Shown: positions 13,151 through 20,006 of the stretch, one piece after another | Layout of the letters: every line of letters starts with the position of its first letter | How positions within the stretch are numbered: position 1 is the stretch's first letter | NCBI GenBank assembly: GCA_944393405.1 | Contig: CALYAC010000033.1 | Span: forward strand, 1 to 21,986 | Length of the DNA stretch: 21,986 nt | Reading direction: 5' to 3' | From: an uncultured Clostridia bacterium | GTDB taxonomy: Bacteria > Bacillota_A > Clostridia > TANB77 > CAG-508 | Translations under genes and position numbers: made by a program | Notes under the pieces: model-generated | Seen by the model: the letters and a program-made list of their open reading frames with translations, nothing else | The model's database searches: none | What the model was told of the DNA's origin: nothing

Positions 13151-13492
13151 TTATATACATGGAGTGCGGCCCTCGCAAAGCGTTCGCGTCTTTACCGGAA
13201 TTTCCACATTTCGAGTATCGAAAATGACTTGTAAAACGCACTTGCAGGTCTGGGAATACCATTTGTTCATTTGGCTGCACTCGGTTATGCGAACAGTGCA
13301 GCACCGACAAAAAGACAGCGTCTCGGTTCCAAAAGTCTTGCGAAACCGCCATAAACAGCGATTTAGACAGCGGGTTTCTTCCATAAAGCCCCCCAAAAGA
13401 TACAGTTCGTAATACATCGAGAATGGTCTAGGCTCCTGCTCGGGCAGGGTGTATCCGTCACTTTGTTTCTTCCTGTGAGTGAGTTGGCACAT
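13151..13492 (-). CDS. Cysteine-containing small protein, unknown
   Basis: ATG 13492 lies 6 nt after AAAGGAG. The 113-aa product begins MCQLTHRKKQSDGYTLPEQE and has eight Cys residues, several near FCRCCTVRITEC (Cys-X-Cys-Cys then Cys), which could bind metal, though the pattern is not a standard zinc ribbon. It is not hydrophobic and has no signal peptide. I recognise no family. An open plus-strand frame overlaps it but has no ribosome site. An inverted repeat (13533-13606) lies just upstream. Confidence 0.45.
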   Translation of the reverse strand: MCQLTHRKKQSDGYTLPEQEPRPFSMYYELYLLGGFMEETRCLNRCLWRFRKTFGTETLSFCRCCTVRITECSQMNKWYSQTCKCVLQVIFDTRNVEIPVKTRTLCEGRTPCI

Positions 13493-13532
13493 AGATTCTC
13501 CTTTCCGTGACCGGGAGAAGGGCCGCCGAAAA

Positions 13533-13606
13533 CCGTGTGAGCAGAGCAATAAAAAAGAGCCGCGTGAACAAAGGCTTCGGGAAAACCCGAACACCTGCTC
13601 ACACGG
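13533..13606. repeat. Long inverted repeat with inner hairpin
   Basis: CCGTGTGAGCAG (13533-13544) and CTGCTCACACGG (13595-13606) are perfect 12-nt arms. Between them TTCGGG-AAAA-CCCGAA (13576-13591) forms a second hairpin. It sits upstream of the Cys-containing ORF and downstream of the 140-aa gene, with no gene from 13607 to 13776. It may be an mRNA structure or a small-element terminus. Confidence 0.55.
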
Positions 13607-13776
13607 CCCTGGTAGTCTTAGCTTTGGAAAGCCAGCTCCTGATCACTCGTTGTTTGCTATTAAATTGTGGATCGTCTGTTGGCTATGACCTCCAATTCTT
13701 GTTTTTAGAATAGCATAAGTATATAAGACATGCAATACTTTTTCGCAATAATCATTTTTTCAGAGCCGTATCGTTT

Positions 13777-14199
13777 TTAAAGCAGTTGGAGGAATCCTCG
13801 CCCGTTTTTGGCAACACCGACCCATTCCAAAATGGCGGCTAAAACAAACACTGGATCAAAGCAGGACTCGCCGGTTTTCTTTCCAAAGTAGTGGATTGCA
13901 ATAGCACCTACGACTGTGTCCGATGTGCAGCGGCCGTGGCCAACTTTATCATTCGGGCCGCGGGAATTTCCCTTGCGAGCTTTTCCTTGCGGAGAGTGTT
14001 GCAGCAGTTCCACAATAACATCAAAAACAGATAGCTCGTACTGGAATCCGTTCAACTTGTCGCTGGTAATCGCGCGGCCATGGTCTGTCAAGGAAATTGT
14101 GCAGGGGCCTCCCTGCTGGAGCGGGATGATGGCAGTGCCACCGCTTGTCAGAAGCTTTTCCTGCACGATATTAGATGCCTTTTCGCCGGAAGCAAGCAT
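13777..14199 (-). CDS. Hypothetical 140-aa protein
   Basis: ATG 14199 follows AAAGGAG at 9 nt and the frame is open for 140 codons. The sequence has an N-terminal mixed segment (LLTSGGTAIIPLQQGGPCTI), a helical middle (YELSVFDVIVELLQHSPQGK), a Gly/Lys-rich linker and a hydrophobic helical end (DPVFVLAAILEWVGVAKN). There is no signal peptide and only one possible membrane helix. I do not recognise the family. It lies 215 bp from the macro-domain gene on the same strand; the gap holds no gene and a short direct repeat (ATCTTCAAC, twice, at about 14322-14341). Confidence 0.6.
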   Translation of the reverse strand: MLASGEKASNIVQEKLLTSGGTAIIPLQQGGPCTISLTDHGRAITSDKLNGFQYELSVFDVIVELLQHSPQGKARKGNSRGPNDKVGHGRCTSDTVVGAIAIHYFGKKTGESCFDPVFVLAAILEWVGVAKNGRGFLQLL

Positions 14200-14413
14200 T
14201 ATAGTTTTCTCCTTTTTCCCAGTTTGTTCGTCAACTAAAGCTCATAGAGAGCCATCTAGCTAAAGCTGCACCTGCCGATAGGACTTAATCCGTACCCAAT
14301 ATCCAATAAAAGTGCGTCTGTTATCTTCAACTATCTTCAACGATTTGCCGCTCAAGGGTTTAATCGGATAGTATTTGCGTACGGATATCATTTTGTAATG
14401 CTTTCATATTTTG

Positions 14414-15382
14414 TTATTGGAGCACTCTCATGAACGCTTCGTATTCGGCGTCTTTAAAGCAGCAGAGGTAAACGTTCATCACGGTCTCCTTGTGGGCCTC
14501 GAACCAGCGGACGATCGTGCGCAGCGCAACCACGGCCGCCTCGTCCAATGGGTATCCGTACACTCCCGTTGAAATGCCGGGAAAGGCAATGCTTCCGCAG
14601 CCATTTTGGCGCGCTGCTTCCAAGCTGTTCCAGTAGCAGGCGGAGAGCAGGTCGGCATCCCTGTTTTTTCCGCTGTAAACCGGCCCCACTGTGTGGATAA
14701 TATGATCCACATCCCGGATCGCATACGCACCGGTGATCTTGGCCTCCCCCGTTTCACAGCCGTTCAGCTTCCGGCATTCTTGGAGCAGCTCTTTCCCGGC
14801 CGCGCGGTGGATGGCCCCATCCACACCGCCGCCACCCAGCAGGCTCGTATTGGCCGCATTGACGATCGCGTCCACATGCAGGTCCAGTACGCTCCCGCGC
14901 ACAAAGCTGATGTGCGATTTCGGAACATGCTGTTTTACAACTTCAAGAGATTCTTTTGTAAGGATCATTTTCTTGTCCCAAGGGTTGATCACAAGGCCCT
15001 GGCAGTGCGGCCAGCGGTCCAGCGCATTTATCAAATCTCCAAAGGTTTGGTTGATGACCGACGAGGATTCCCCTTTATCCAGCTCTTCCTGGCTGGTAAA
15101 GACGGGAATCAGGTAGTTTCCTTCCGGATCCTCCGCTATGTGCCGAAAACGTATGGGCACCTCCTGATCACAGGTATAGGTATCCCCCGTTTTCAATTTT
15201 TCCGGATCCCCCAACATCCGGGCCAGAATATCCGGCGTCTTAATGGGAACATACACCTGCATACCATGCCTGATTCCCATCTGCAGAGTGTTGAACACCG
15301 GTTCCACCGGGGCATTTTCCCCGCCAAAATACCAATTGAAGATCGCCCGTTCCATAGCGGTTGCGTACCGATTCAGTGCCAC
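14414..15382 (-). CDS. SseB_N-macro domain protein (ADP-ribose hydrolase-like)
   Basis: Residues ~1-140 match the SseB N-terminal domain (YLIPVFTSQEELDK is typical). Residues ~155-320 are a macro domain: DAIVNAANTSLLGGGGVDG (171-189) with the ADP-ribose-binding Asn and glycine loop, then IAFPGISTGVYGYPLDEAA. Relatives of the YmdB/MacroD type remove ADP-ribose or acetyl groups from O-acetyl-ADP-ribose and from modified proteins in the cytosol. I start at GTG 15382 because GGGAGG lies 7 nt before it, giving 322 aa. The SseB_N-macro pairing occurs in Firmicutes. No ADP-ribosyltransferase is visible nearby; the Fic gene 5 kb away makes AMP, not ADP-ribose, adducts. Confidence 0.92.
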   Translation of the reverse strand: MALNRYATAMERAIFNWYFGGENAPVEPVFNTLQMGIRHGMQVYVPIKTPDILARMLGDPEKLKTGDTYTCDQEVPIRFRHIAEDPEGNYLIPVFTSQEELDKGESSSVINQTFGDLINALDRWPHCQGLVINPWDKKMILTKESLEVVKQHVPKSHISFVRGSVLDLHVDAIVNAANTSLLGGGGVDGAIHRAAGKELLQECRKLNGCETGEAKITGAYAIRDVDHIIHTVGPVYSGKNRDADLLSACYWNSLEAARQNGCGSIAFPGISTGVYGYPLDEAAVVALRTIVRWFEAHKETVMNVYLCCFKDAEYEAFMRVLQ

Positions 15383-15564
15383 TTTGATTCCTCCCTGTTC
15401 CTCACATTTTTGCCTCACCGCAAGCCATCACAGTTTGCTTATTCTAAGCATAGCACATGTCAGGTTCCATAGACAGGGCTTTCAAGGGTCTTATTGTCAA
15501 AAAGGCCGCTAAAATACTCAGTCTGTTTTACTCGGCAGCCGTGTTAATCGCCATGCCCCATTGA

Positions 15565-15801
15565 ACTTTCACGCATATAGCTGGTCTGGCTTCCTCGGTT
15601 ACTGAAAGTGTCACAGGAGCCGTATCCCATATTACCGACAAAGCTGGTGAAATGTTTAATCACTTTATCGAAACATTGGCCATTATGTTAGTAACCTGTT
15701 GTATCATTCCTGTTCTGGTGCTGCTGTCTTTTGTCTCATGTCCGGGCAGGAGGAAGCGCCGGATCCCTTCGCCCGGCACTGCTTTTCCAGCTGGAAGATA
15801 G
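15565..15801 (+). pseudogene. C-terminal remnant of a membrane protein
   Basis: The open frame has no start or ribosome site. It reads SSVTESVTGAVSHITDKAG, then an amphipathic stretch and the helix TLAIMLVTCCIIPVLVLLSF, and ends in a basic tail at TAG 15799-15801. A hydrophilic helix, one membrane span and a short basic end fit the tail of a conjugation or phage membrane protein. It supports an integrated element having once lain here. The family is not identified. Confidence 0.4.
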
Positions 15802-15854
15802 TATCTGCCGCTGACCACTTTCCCTTGTCACTCACACCTCTTTTCAGGCAAACC

Positions 15855-15881
15855 TGACCACCCTGACCACCATTTGACCAC
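15855..15881 (+). repeat. Triple TGACCAC arm-type site
   Basis: TGACCAC occurs at 15855, 15864 and 15875 in the same orientation as at the att-like modules, the last pair 11 bp apart. No tRNA half follows. A terminator comes directly after. Confidence 0.6.
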
Positions 15882-15890
15882 CACGCATGC

Positions 15891-15934
15891 AAAAGCCCGC
15901 GAAGCCTGTGCTGAAAAGGCTTCGCGGGCTTTTT
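15891..15934. terminator. Strong bidirectional terminator
   Basis: AAAAGCCCGCGAAGCC (15891-15906) pairs perfectly with its complement (15918-15933), giving a 16-bp stem with T-tracts on both strands. No gene ends here now. Such a terminator would normally follow a tRNA or an element's last gene. From 15935 to 16099 no gene is seen. Confidence 0.85.
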
Positions 15935-16099
15935 GTATAGTTTTCTTTTTTGTGCACAACCGACGAAAAACGGCTTGAAATCGCGGTTTGGCGTTGTGTG
16001 TCTGGGAACTCCGACAACCGTGACGCGGTTGCCTGGCGCGCCGCTTTTTGGCGATGTGCCGCTCGAAAATCCGGTGCCGCGCCGATTTGCCCGGTGGTC

Positions 16100-16186
16100 T
16101 GACCACGAAATGACCACCATGTACTTTTCACCCCAAACTTTCACAAAATTTCACACGATGAATCTCGTCCCAGCGACGATTTTCAT
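16100..16186 (+). repeat. Arm-type sites and inverted repeat before tRNA-Arg
   Basis: TGACCAC at 16100 and 16111 (11 bp apart) is followed by an imperfect inverted repeat, ATGAATCTCGTC (16158-16169) and GACGATTTTCAT (16175-16186). The architecture is that of the three modules, but the inverted repeat differs in sequence and the tRNA on the right is complete. Confidence 0.5.
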
Positions 16187-16192
16187 ACATGT

Positions 16193-16269
16193 GCGGTTGT
16201 AGCTCAGCTGGATAGATCGTTCGGCTCCGACCCGAAAGGCCGCAGGTTCGAATCCTGTCAGCCGCACCA
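16193..16269 (+). tRNA. tRNA-Arg (anticodon CCG)
   Basis: The 77-nt cloverleaf is complete. Acceptor GCGGTTG pairs with CAGCCGC, discriminator A and CCA are encoded, and the T-arm is GCAGG-TTCGAAT-CCTGT. The anticodon stem is TTCGG/CCGAA with loop CTCCGAC, so the anticodon is CCG, reading CGG. The D-stem GCTC/GATC has one mismatch where GAGC is usual. The anticodon loop is identical to the crossover sequence of the two tRNA halves. It is probably the left junction of the element to its right. Confidence 0.94.
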
Positions 16270-16305
16270 AAAAATGTTGCTGTATTGCCGTACAGCGACA
16301 TTTTT
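16270..16305 (+). terminator. Terminator of tRNA-Arg
   Basis: AAAAATGTTGCTGTA (16270-16284) pairs with TACAGCGACATTTTT (16291-16305), one mismatch, followed by a T-rich run. It probably also ends the minus-strand small ORF at 16312. Confidence 0.8.
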
Positions 16306-16311
16306 GTTTTG

Positions 16312-16401
16312 TCATGGTTCGTGCTTGTCGATCCACTTTGCGACAATGTACGCTACGATATTGGCCATGACAGATACAGCAAAACTGATAAGATAGTCCA
16401 T
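16312..16401 (-). CDS. 29-aa single-helix membrane peptide
   Basis: ATG 16401 is 7 nt after AAAGGAG. The 29-residue product is MDYLISFAVSVMANIVAYIV followed by AKWIDKHEP: one membrane helix with a charged, Trp-containing C-terminal tail. That layout is shared by type I toxins of the Fst/Ldr kind and by small ORFs at the ends of Gram-positive mobile elements. The gene lies directly inside the tRNA-Arg end of the element, pointing at the tRNA. A hairpin (GTGCC...GGCAC, about 16419-16448) lies upstream. An antisense RNA antitoxin cannot be judged by eye. Confidence 0.6.
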   Translation of the reverse strand: MDYLISFAVSVMANIVAYIVAKWIDKHEP

Positions 16402-16411
16402 AAAGGTTCTC

Positions 16412-16643
16412 CTTTCTGTGCCGGTTTGTTTAGCTAGCAGTTGGCACAGGGACTGTTTTATCATTTTTTTGTTTTGCTGGGAATGTTGCGGCTGTAGCAG
16501 GGTATTGACCGGCCGCTTCGCCTAATTTGTAGGGGCCGATACTCGCAGGCGCGGGCCGAATATTAGGGTGCTCCTGTCTGGCCGGAATGCGGCCAGCCTG
16601 TTATCATGCCGTTTCTTGGCCGGAGAATCTAACCCGAAACTTG
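16412..16643. other. Gene-free stretch between small peptide and integrase tail
   Basis: A hairpin near its start and GC-rich inverted words around 16575-16622 are visible; no ORF has a ribosome site. Confidence 0.4.
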
Positions 16644-16787
16644 TTACAGTCCCATCGCCTCCCCTAACTTCTCTTGGGCTTCCAACTCCTTCTTACCAAA
16701 GGTGTGGGCGTAGATGTCCAGTGTCATACTGGCTCGGGAATGCCTTAACAGGCTGAGACCTGTCCGTACATCCATTGATGCTCTGGC
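16644..16787 (-). pseudogene. Tyrosine integrase, C-terminal remnant
   Basis: Reading minus from about 16787 the frame gives ASMDVRTGLSLLRHSRAS, then MTLDIYAHTFGKKELEAQEK and LGEAMGL, stop at 16644. It aligns with the end of the intact integrase (VASLLGHSQAS, TTLDIYAHAFDKKK). The nucleophile Tyr and the preceding His are kept, although Gly is now Arg in LLRHS. The rest of the gene is gone. It shows that two related integrases arrived here, the older one directly beside the tRNA-Arg end. Confidence 0.85.
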
Positions 16788-16863
16788 CTATGGTTACCAA
16801 TCCAACAGCTGCGGCCGCGGCAGAAGAAGTCAAAAAGGCCTTGTCCCTGCTCAGACAGAATGT

Positions 16864-16891
16864 TCCCAGGAAACATATATGTTTCCTGGGA
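16864..16891. repeat. Perfect 28-bp palindrome
   Basis: TCCCAGGAAACATA is followed at once by its exact reverse complement, with no loop. It lies 27 bp upstream of the -35 box of the HTH/secreted-protein promoter. A loopless palindrome fits a dimer operator better than a terminator; no T-tract follows on the plus strand. Confidence 0.7.
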
Positions 16892-16917
16892 GATTCAAAA
16901 AAAACGCACAAATAATA

Positions 16918-16946
16918 TTGACAATTTGCTGTCAGAATTATAAAAT
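16918..16946 (+). promoter_or_regulatory. Promoter of the AT-rich two-gene module
   Basis: TTGACA (16918-16923), a 17-nt spacer and TAAAAT (16941-16946) lie ~60 bp before the gene at 17008. The 28-bp palindrome just upstream could be its control site. Confidence 0.7.
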
Positions 16947-17007
16947 AAATACAAATCGAATCAATTCTTGGTTCTCGATATCGTTACAAATAGCAAAGAA
17001 GGAAGGG

Positions 17008-17415
17008 ATGTTTATTATATCTGTCGATTTACATCATTTACTTAAAAAGGCCTTTTTAGATGGCTTTACAGTTGAAATTTTAAGTAATGTTACGGGTGTC
17101 CCTATTGAGTTAATCAATCGCATCGAGCAGGGAAATTTGACACAATCAGATGTTGCGCAATTAAATGTGCTGCTTTATTTTTTGTCTCAAATATACCTTG
17201 TTGATGTAAGTGATGGCAAGTATTTAGAAAATATTGTTCAAACTCTTGTTTCATATTTTGGATTATCTTATATCATAATAGCTCATTATCTTCAACTAAC
17301 AACAGACGAACTTAATGTTTTTTTGTTAACCCCTGAAGAGTATCCTAACTCTTTTATTTTGACGTTAAAACTTATGCATCTCTTTACGACGTTTGTAAGA
17401 AATAAGAAGTTATAA
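17008..17415 (+). CDS. Possible HTH-type regulator, AT-rich module
   Basis: ATG 17008 follows AAGGAAGG. The 135-aa product has an HTH-like segment at about 14-45 (FTVEILSNVTGVPIELINRI). A second, similar one lies near 85-110 (YFGLSYIIIAHYLQLTTDEL), suggesting an internal repeat of a small helical unit. Much of the rest is hydrophobic-helical. Its codons are strongly AT-rich compared with the adjoining integrase genes, a sign of separate origin. It is followed 64 bp later by a secreted protein gene under the same promoter. A regulator of that gene is the simplest reading, but I cannot name the family. Confidence 0.65.
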   Translation: MFIISVDLHHLLKKAFLDGFTVEILSNVTGVPIELINRIEQGNLTQSDVAQLNVLLYFLSQIYLVDVSDGKYLENIVQTLVSYFGLSYIIIAHYLQLTTDELNVFLLTPEEYPNSFILTLKLMHLFTTFVRNKKL

Positions 17416-17479
17416 TCTCAACGTATCAAGAGCCTCAAATATACGTCGATTTTGTGTTGTCAAACGGGAGGAATACTTT

Positions 17480-17965
17480 ATGAAAAAAATAATTAGTCTC
17501 CTTTTGAGCCTGGCTTTTTCTGTCGTAATGTCTACTAGCGTTTTTGCTAATGAAATTACTGAACAACAACCGGTTGCATCCATTACTGTTGTTGATGAAA
17601 ACGGTAATGATGTCAAATACACACTTTATGACGATTCTACAACTTCTATACCCATTTTTGCGGTTAAGGAGGATGCATCTTCACGAACTCTTACTGAAGT
17701 CGCGACTTTACATATTTCTGTAAGTAGTGGTTTAGCGACTTTTCTTTTCACTCCTGCAAATGTTGCGATTTCTTTAATCACAATCGGTTTTACCGGAACT
17801 TTTACCACTTATTTTAATGGCATTAGATATGGATATAATGATTATTTGCTTCCTATTGGCGGTGGTTCAGTTTCAGCCGCCGATACCGGGACAGGATCAC
17901 TGTCAGGGACATATAAAGTGATTGGTTATGAACCCGCATCAGTACTGCAGGGATTTAGCTGGTAA
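17480..17965 (+). CDS. Secreted 161-aa protein, AT-rich module
   Basis: GGGAGG lies 8 nt before ATG 17480. Residues 1-23 are a clear Sec signal peptide: KK, a hydrophobic core SLLLSLAFSVVM, and VFA before NEITEQQ. The mature ~138 residues have a beta-rich first half (VASITVVDENGNDVKYTLYD), a hydrophobic Thr/Phe-rich segment (LATFLFTPANVAISLITIGF) and a Gly/Ser-rich end finishing VLQGFSW. There is no sorting signal or lipobox. I recognise no family. Together with the HTH-like gene it forms a compact cargo module inside the integrated element; a secreted effector or bacteriocin-like protein is possible but unproven. A short inverted repeat (GAGGAG/CTCCTC, about 18023-18055) follows. Confidence 0.75.
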   Translation: MKKIISLLLSLAFSVVMSTSVFANEITEQQPVASITVVDENGNDVKYTLYDDSTTSIPIFAVKEDASSRTLTEVATLHISVSSGLATFLFTPANVAISLITIGFTGTFTTYFNGIRYGYNDYLLPIGGGSVSAADTGTGSLSGTYKVIGYEPASVLQGFSW

Positions 17966-18061
17966 CTCTTATGACTTCCTTGCACGAGCTATCGACTGTA
18001 TTATGTAATCATTATAATCCCATGAGGAGTCTCTCTATTTAGTAATTTCTCCTCAGACTAA

Positions 18062-19123
18062 TTACACCCCTATCACCTCCCCCAGCTTTTCCTGGGCCTC
18101 CCGCTTCTTCTTGTCAAAGGCGTGGGCGTAAATATCCAGCGTCGTGCTGGCCTGGGAGTGGCCCAACAAGCTGGCCACGGTGCGCACGTCCACGCCTTGG
18201 GCAATTAACAGGCTGGCGTTTGTGTGGCGCAAGCTGTGTACGTTCAGGTTTTCCGGCAGGCCGTTCTGGCGCAAGATCTTCTTGAAACGGAAGGTAAACG
18301 TGGTCGGCACCATCGGTTCGCCGTTGGGCTGGCGGAACAGATAGTCATCTTCCTGCAGCGTTTCGCCCGCCTGCTGCCGCTCCCAAGCACATTGCTGTTT
18401 CCACGACTTCAACAATTTAGCCATCTCCTTGCTGATGTACACCACACGGTCGCCGCTGGCGGTCTTGGGCGTCTTCACGAAGATGGGTTCGTGGCTCAAC
18501 TTTACCACATTGCGCTGAATGTGAATGCTACGCTTCTTCCAGTTGATGTCTGACCAGCGTAATCCGCAAGCTTCGCCCCTACGCATCCCAGTGGCCAGCA
18601 CCAGTTTGAAGTAAGTTTCGTATTTCAGGCTCTGTCCTTCCAGCGCCGTAATTAGCCTTTGCACCAGTTCTTCGTCCGCCACCGGGCGCTCCTTCTTCTC
18701 GCCTTGGGGTTTGTACATTTTCCAGGCAGGGTTGTGTAGTAAGTACCCTTCCTCCACCGCGTCGCTCAAGATACTGCACAGCGTGTTGTGGATGCCCTCC
18801 ACCGATTTTTCAGCAAGCGGCTTGCCGTCGGTCAGCTTGGGTGCCTTACGCATTTCCTCGTAAAAATCCCGGATGACCTCTTTGCGCAGGTCGGTCAGCT
18901 TGTAATGCCCCAGCGCGGGCAAAATCCGCCGCACATCCTGCTGGTCGCGGGAGTAGGTGGTTTTCGCCAACTTCTTGGGTGCCACCTCTGCCAGCCAGTG
19001 GTCGATATACTTGGCCAGCGTGATGCTCTTGTTCACCGGCTCCGGGGTGTGGTGTACCTCCCGTTCAAACAACACCGCCTGCTCCTGTAACCACTTCTCG
19101 CGCTGCTTGGGTTTCAACTCCAC
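18062..19123 (-). CDS. int: Tyrosine-type site-specific integrase (frameshifted at its 5' end)
   Basis: The 353-aa frame holds a SAM-like core-binding domain (about 35-140) and a catalytic domain with all key residues: Arg181 in ATGMRRGEACGL, a basic residue in the KTPKTASGDR hairpin, His296 and Arg299 in HSLRHTNASL, His322 in LLGHSQAS and Tyr332 in LDIYAH. It belongs to the ICE/phage integrase group of Firmicutes. The frame opens at GTG 19121-19123 (VELKPKQREKW) with no ribosome site. Its N-terminal arm-binding segment is encoded just upstream (19138-19224) in another frame and ends at TAA. A -1 shift at CTG-AAG-TAA would join them. The arm-binding domain would recognise TGACCAC-type sites, so loss of this link should disable integration. 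Confidence 0.88.
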   Translation of the reverse strand: MELKPKQREKWLQEQAVLFEREVHHTPEPVNKSITLAKYIDHWLAEVAPKKLAKTTYSRDQQDVRRILPALGHYKLTDLRKEVIRDFYEEMRKAPKLTDGKPLAEKSVEGIHNTLCSILSDAVEEGYLLHNPAWKMYKPQGEKKERPVADEELVQRLITALEGQSLKYETYFKLVLATGMRRGEACGLRWSDINWKKRSIHIQRNVVKLSHEPIFVKTPKTASGDRVVYISKEMAKLLKSWKQQCAWERQQAGETLQEDDYLFRQPNGEPMVPTTFTFRFKKILRQNGLPENLNVHSLRHTNASLLIAQGVDVRTVASLLGHSQASTTLDIYAHAFDKKKREAQEKLGEVIGV

Positions 19124-19137
19124 CGGCGGATGTACGG

Positions 19138-19224
19138 TTACTTCAGCCGGTTGCCCTCGTAGTCATACCCGCGGGATACAACTATTAAATAACTGTTCTC
19201 TCCCCGCTTGCGAATGGATGCCAT
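19138..19224 (-). pseudogene. Integrase N-terminal arm-binding segment, out of frame
   Basis: ATG 19224, 8 nt after AAAGGAC, encodes MASIRKRGENSYLIVVSRG, then YDYEGNRLK and TAA. This is the classic start of AP2-like arm-binding domains of ICE integrases (basic strand, then GYDxxGNRxK). Continuing in the -1 frame gives VTVHPPVELKPKQREKW, so one natural protein is split by a 1-nt-class indel near 19140. Sequencing error or a decayed gene are both possible. Confidence 0.8.
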
Positions 19225-19310
19225 ATTGCCACGTCCTTTCTGATGTGATTTTCTTTGGTTTGCCTTGGATACTTTTTTGCGTCTGTTCATCATTTTTGAC
19301 CATCCACACC

Positions 19311-19429
19311 ACAAAGCATACCAACCTCTGTGGCATATAGCTATCACCAAACCCAACAGACTTTGGCAGCAATACTGCCACACGATACACCAGAACCAAC
19401 AACAGCCTGGACGTTCCATCCAGACTAAC
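19311..19429 (-). repeat. ~120-bp repeat upstream of the integrase, copy 1
   Basis: Read on minus: a hairpin GTCTGGATGGAACGTCCAGGC, cut here into GTCTGGATGGA and TCCAGGC, then GTTGTTGGTTCTGGTG, a variable middle, AAAGTCTGTTG, GGTGATAGCTAT and CAGAGGTTGGTATGC. Copy 2 lies upstream of the next gene on the same strand. Both sit ~70-100 nt before a ribosome site. No gene lies between 19225 and 19488. Confidence 0.75.
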
Positions 19430-19488
19430 GCATATACAGAAAAGGCTGAATGCCAACCTGTGGCATCCGGCCTTTCTCCTTATTTTTC

Positions 19489-19797
19489 TTATTTCTCGCC
19501 CGGATCATCCGCTCCATCTGTCTCACATTTTGAGGAAACACCGTAGAGTTCAGTCATGATGCCGATTCCCAGGCGAAGGCCTTCTCCAAAGTAAGCCACC
19601 CCTTCCAAATGGAAAGAGTCTGAAAGCATATCCCGATAGTGTTCCACCTTGCCATATTCCTCGCTATTGAGTTCCTTCTGCAGCTCTTGGCTCAGGTCAG
19701 CAATTTCTCTACGAAGTTTCCTGTATGCTTCAGTGTGTGGCACTACCTGCTCATAGGGATAGACGGAACCGTCAAAAAGATCCATGATTATACTCAT
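19489..19797 (-). CDS. DUF6809-like small protein of mobile elements
   Basis: The 102-aa product begins SIIMDLFDGSVYPYEQV, a start typical of the DUF6809 family found in Firmicute phages and ICEs. A coiled region (LRREIADLSQELQKELNSEE) follows, then EGVAYFGEGLRLGIGIMTEL and an acidic end. AAAGGATGGG precedes ATG 19797, so the much longer open frame to 20022, which runs through the repeat, is not used. It stands 5' of the integrase on the same strand, where accessory recombination genes often sit, but no recombination role is known. The family assignment is from memory of its pattern. Confidence 0.7.
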   Translation of the reverse strand: MSIIMDLFDGSVYPYEQVVPHTEAYRKLRREIADLSQELQKELNSEEYGKVEHYRDMLSDSFHLEGVAYFGEGLRLGIGIMTELYGVSSKCETDGADDPGEK

Positions 19798-19865
19798 TTC
19801 GCATCCCATCCTTTTCTTTGTCAATGTGTCTTTGGTTGGTGCAGCATCGTTTTCCGTTTGCACTG

Positions 19866-19984
19866 CACAGCATACCAACCTCTGCGCCAGATAGCTATCA
19901 CCATACTCAACAGACTTTTGATGCAAATTTGTCTGAACATCCACCAGAACCAACAACAGCCCGGACTTTCCATCCGGGCTGTTG
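19866..19984 (-). repeat. ~120-bp repeat upstream of the DUF6809 gene, copy 2
   Basis: This is the same element as 19311-19429. It starts with a perfect 12-bp hairpin (CAACAGCCCGGA 19954-19965 with TCCGGGCTGTTG 19973-19984), then TTGGTTCTGGTG, a variable middle, AAAGTCTGTTG, GGTGATAGCTAT and CAGAGGTTGGTATGC. Open frames cross both copies but lack starts with ribosome sites. Confidence 0.75.
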
Positions 19985-20006
19985 TCCATATGGTGGTCGT
20001 GGCAGT

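Noticed and set aside
14606..15472. 288-aa plus-strand open frame
   Set aside because: Shadow of the SseB_N-macro gene on the other strand.
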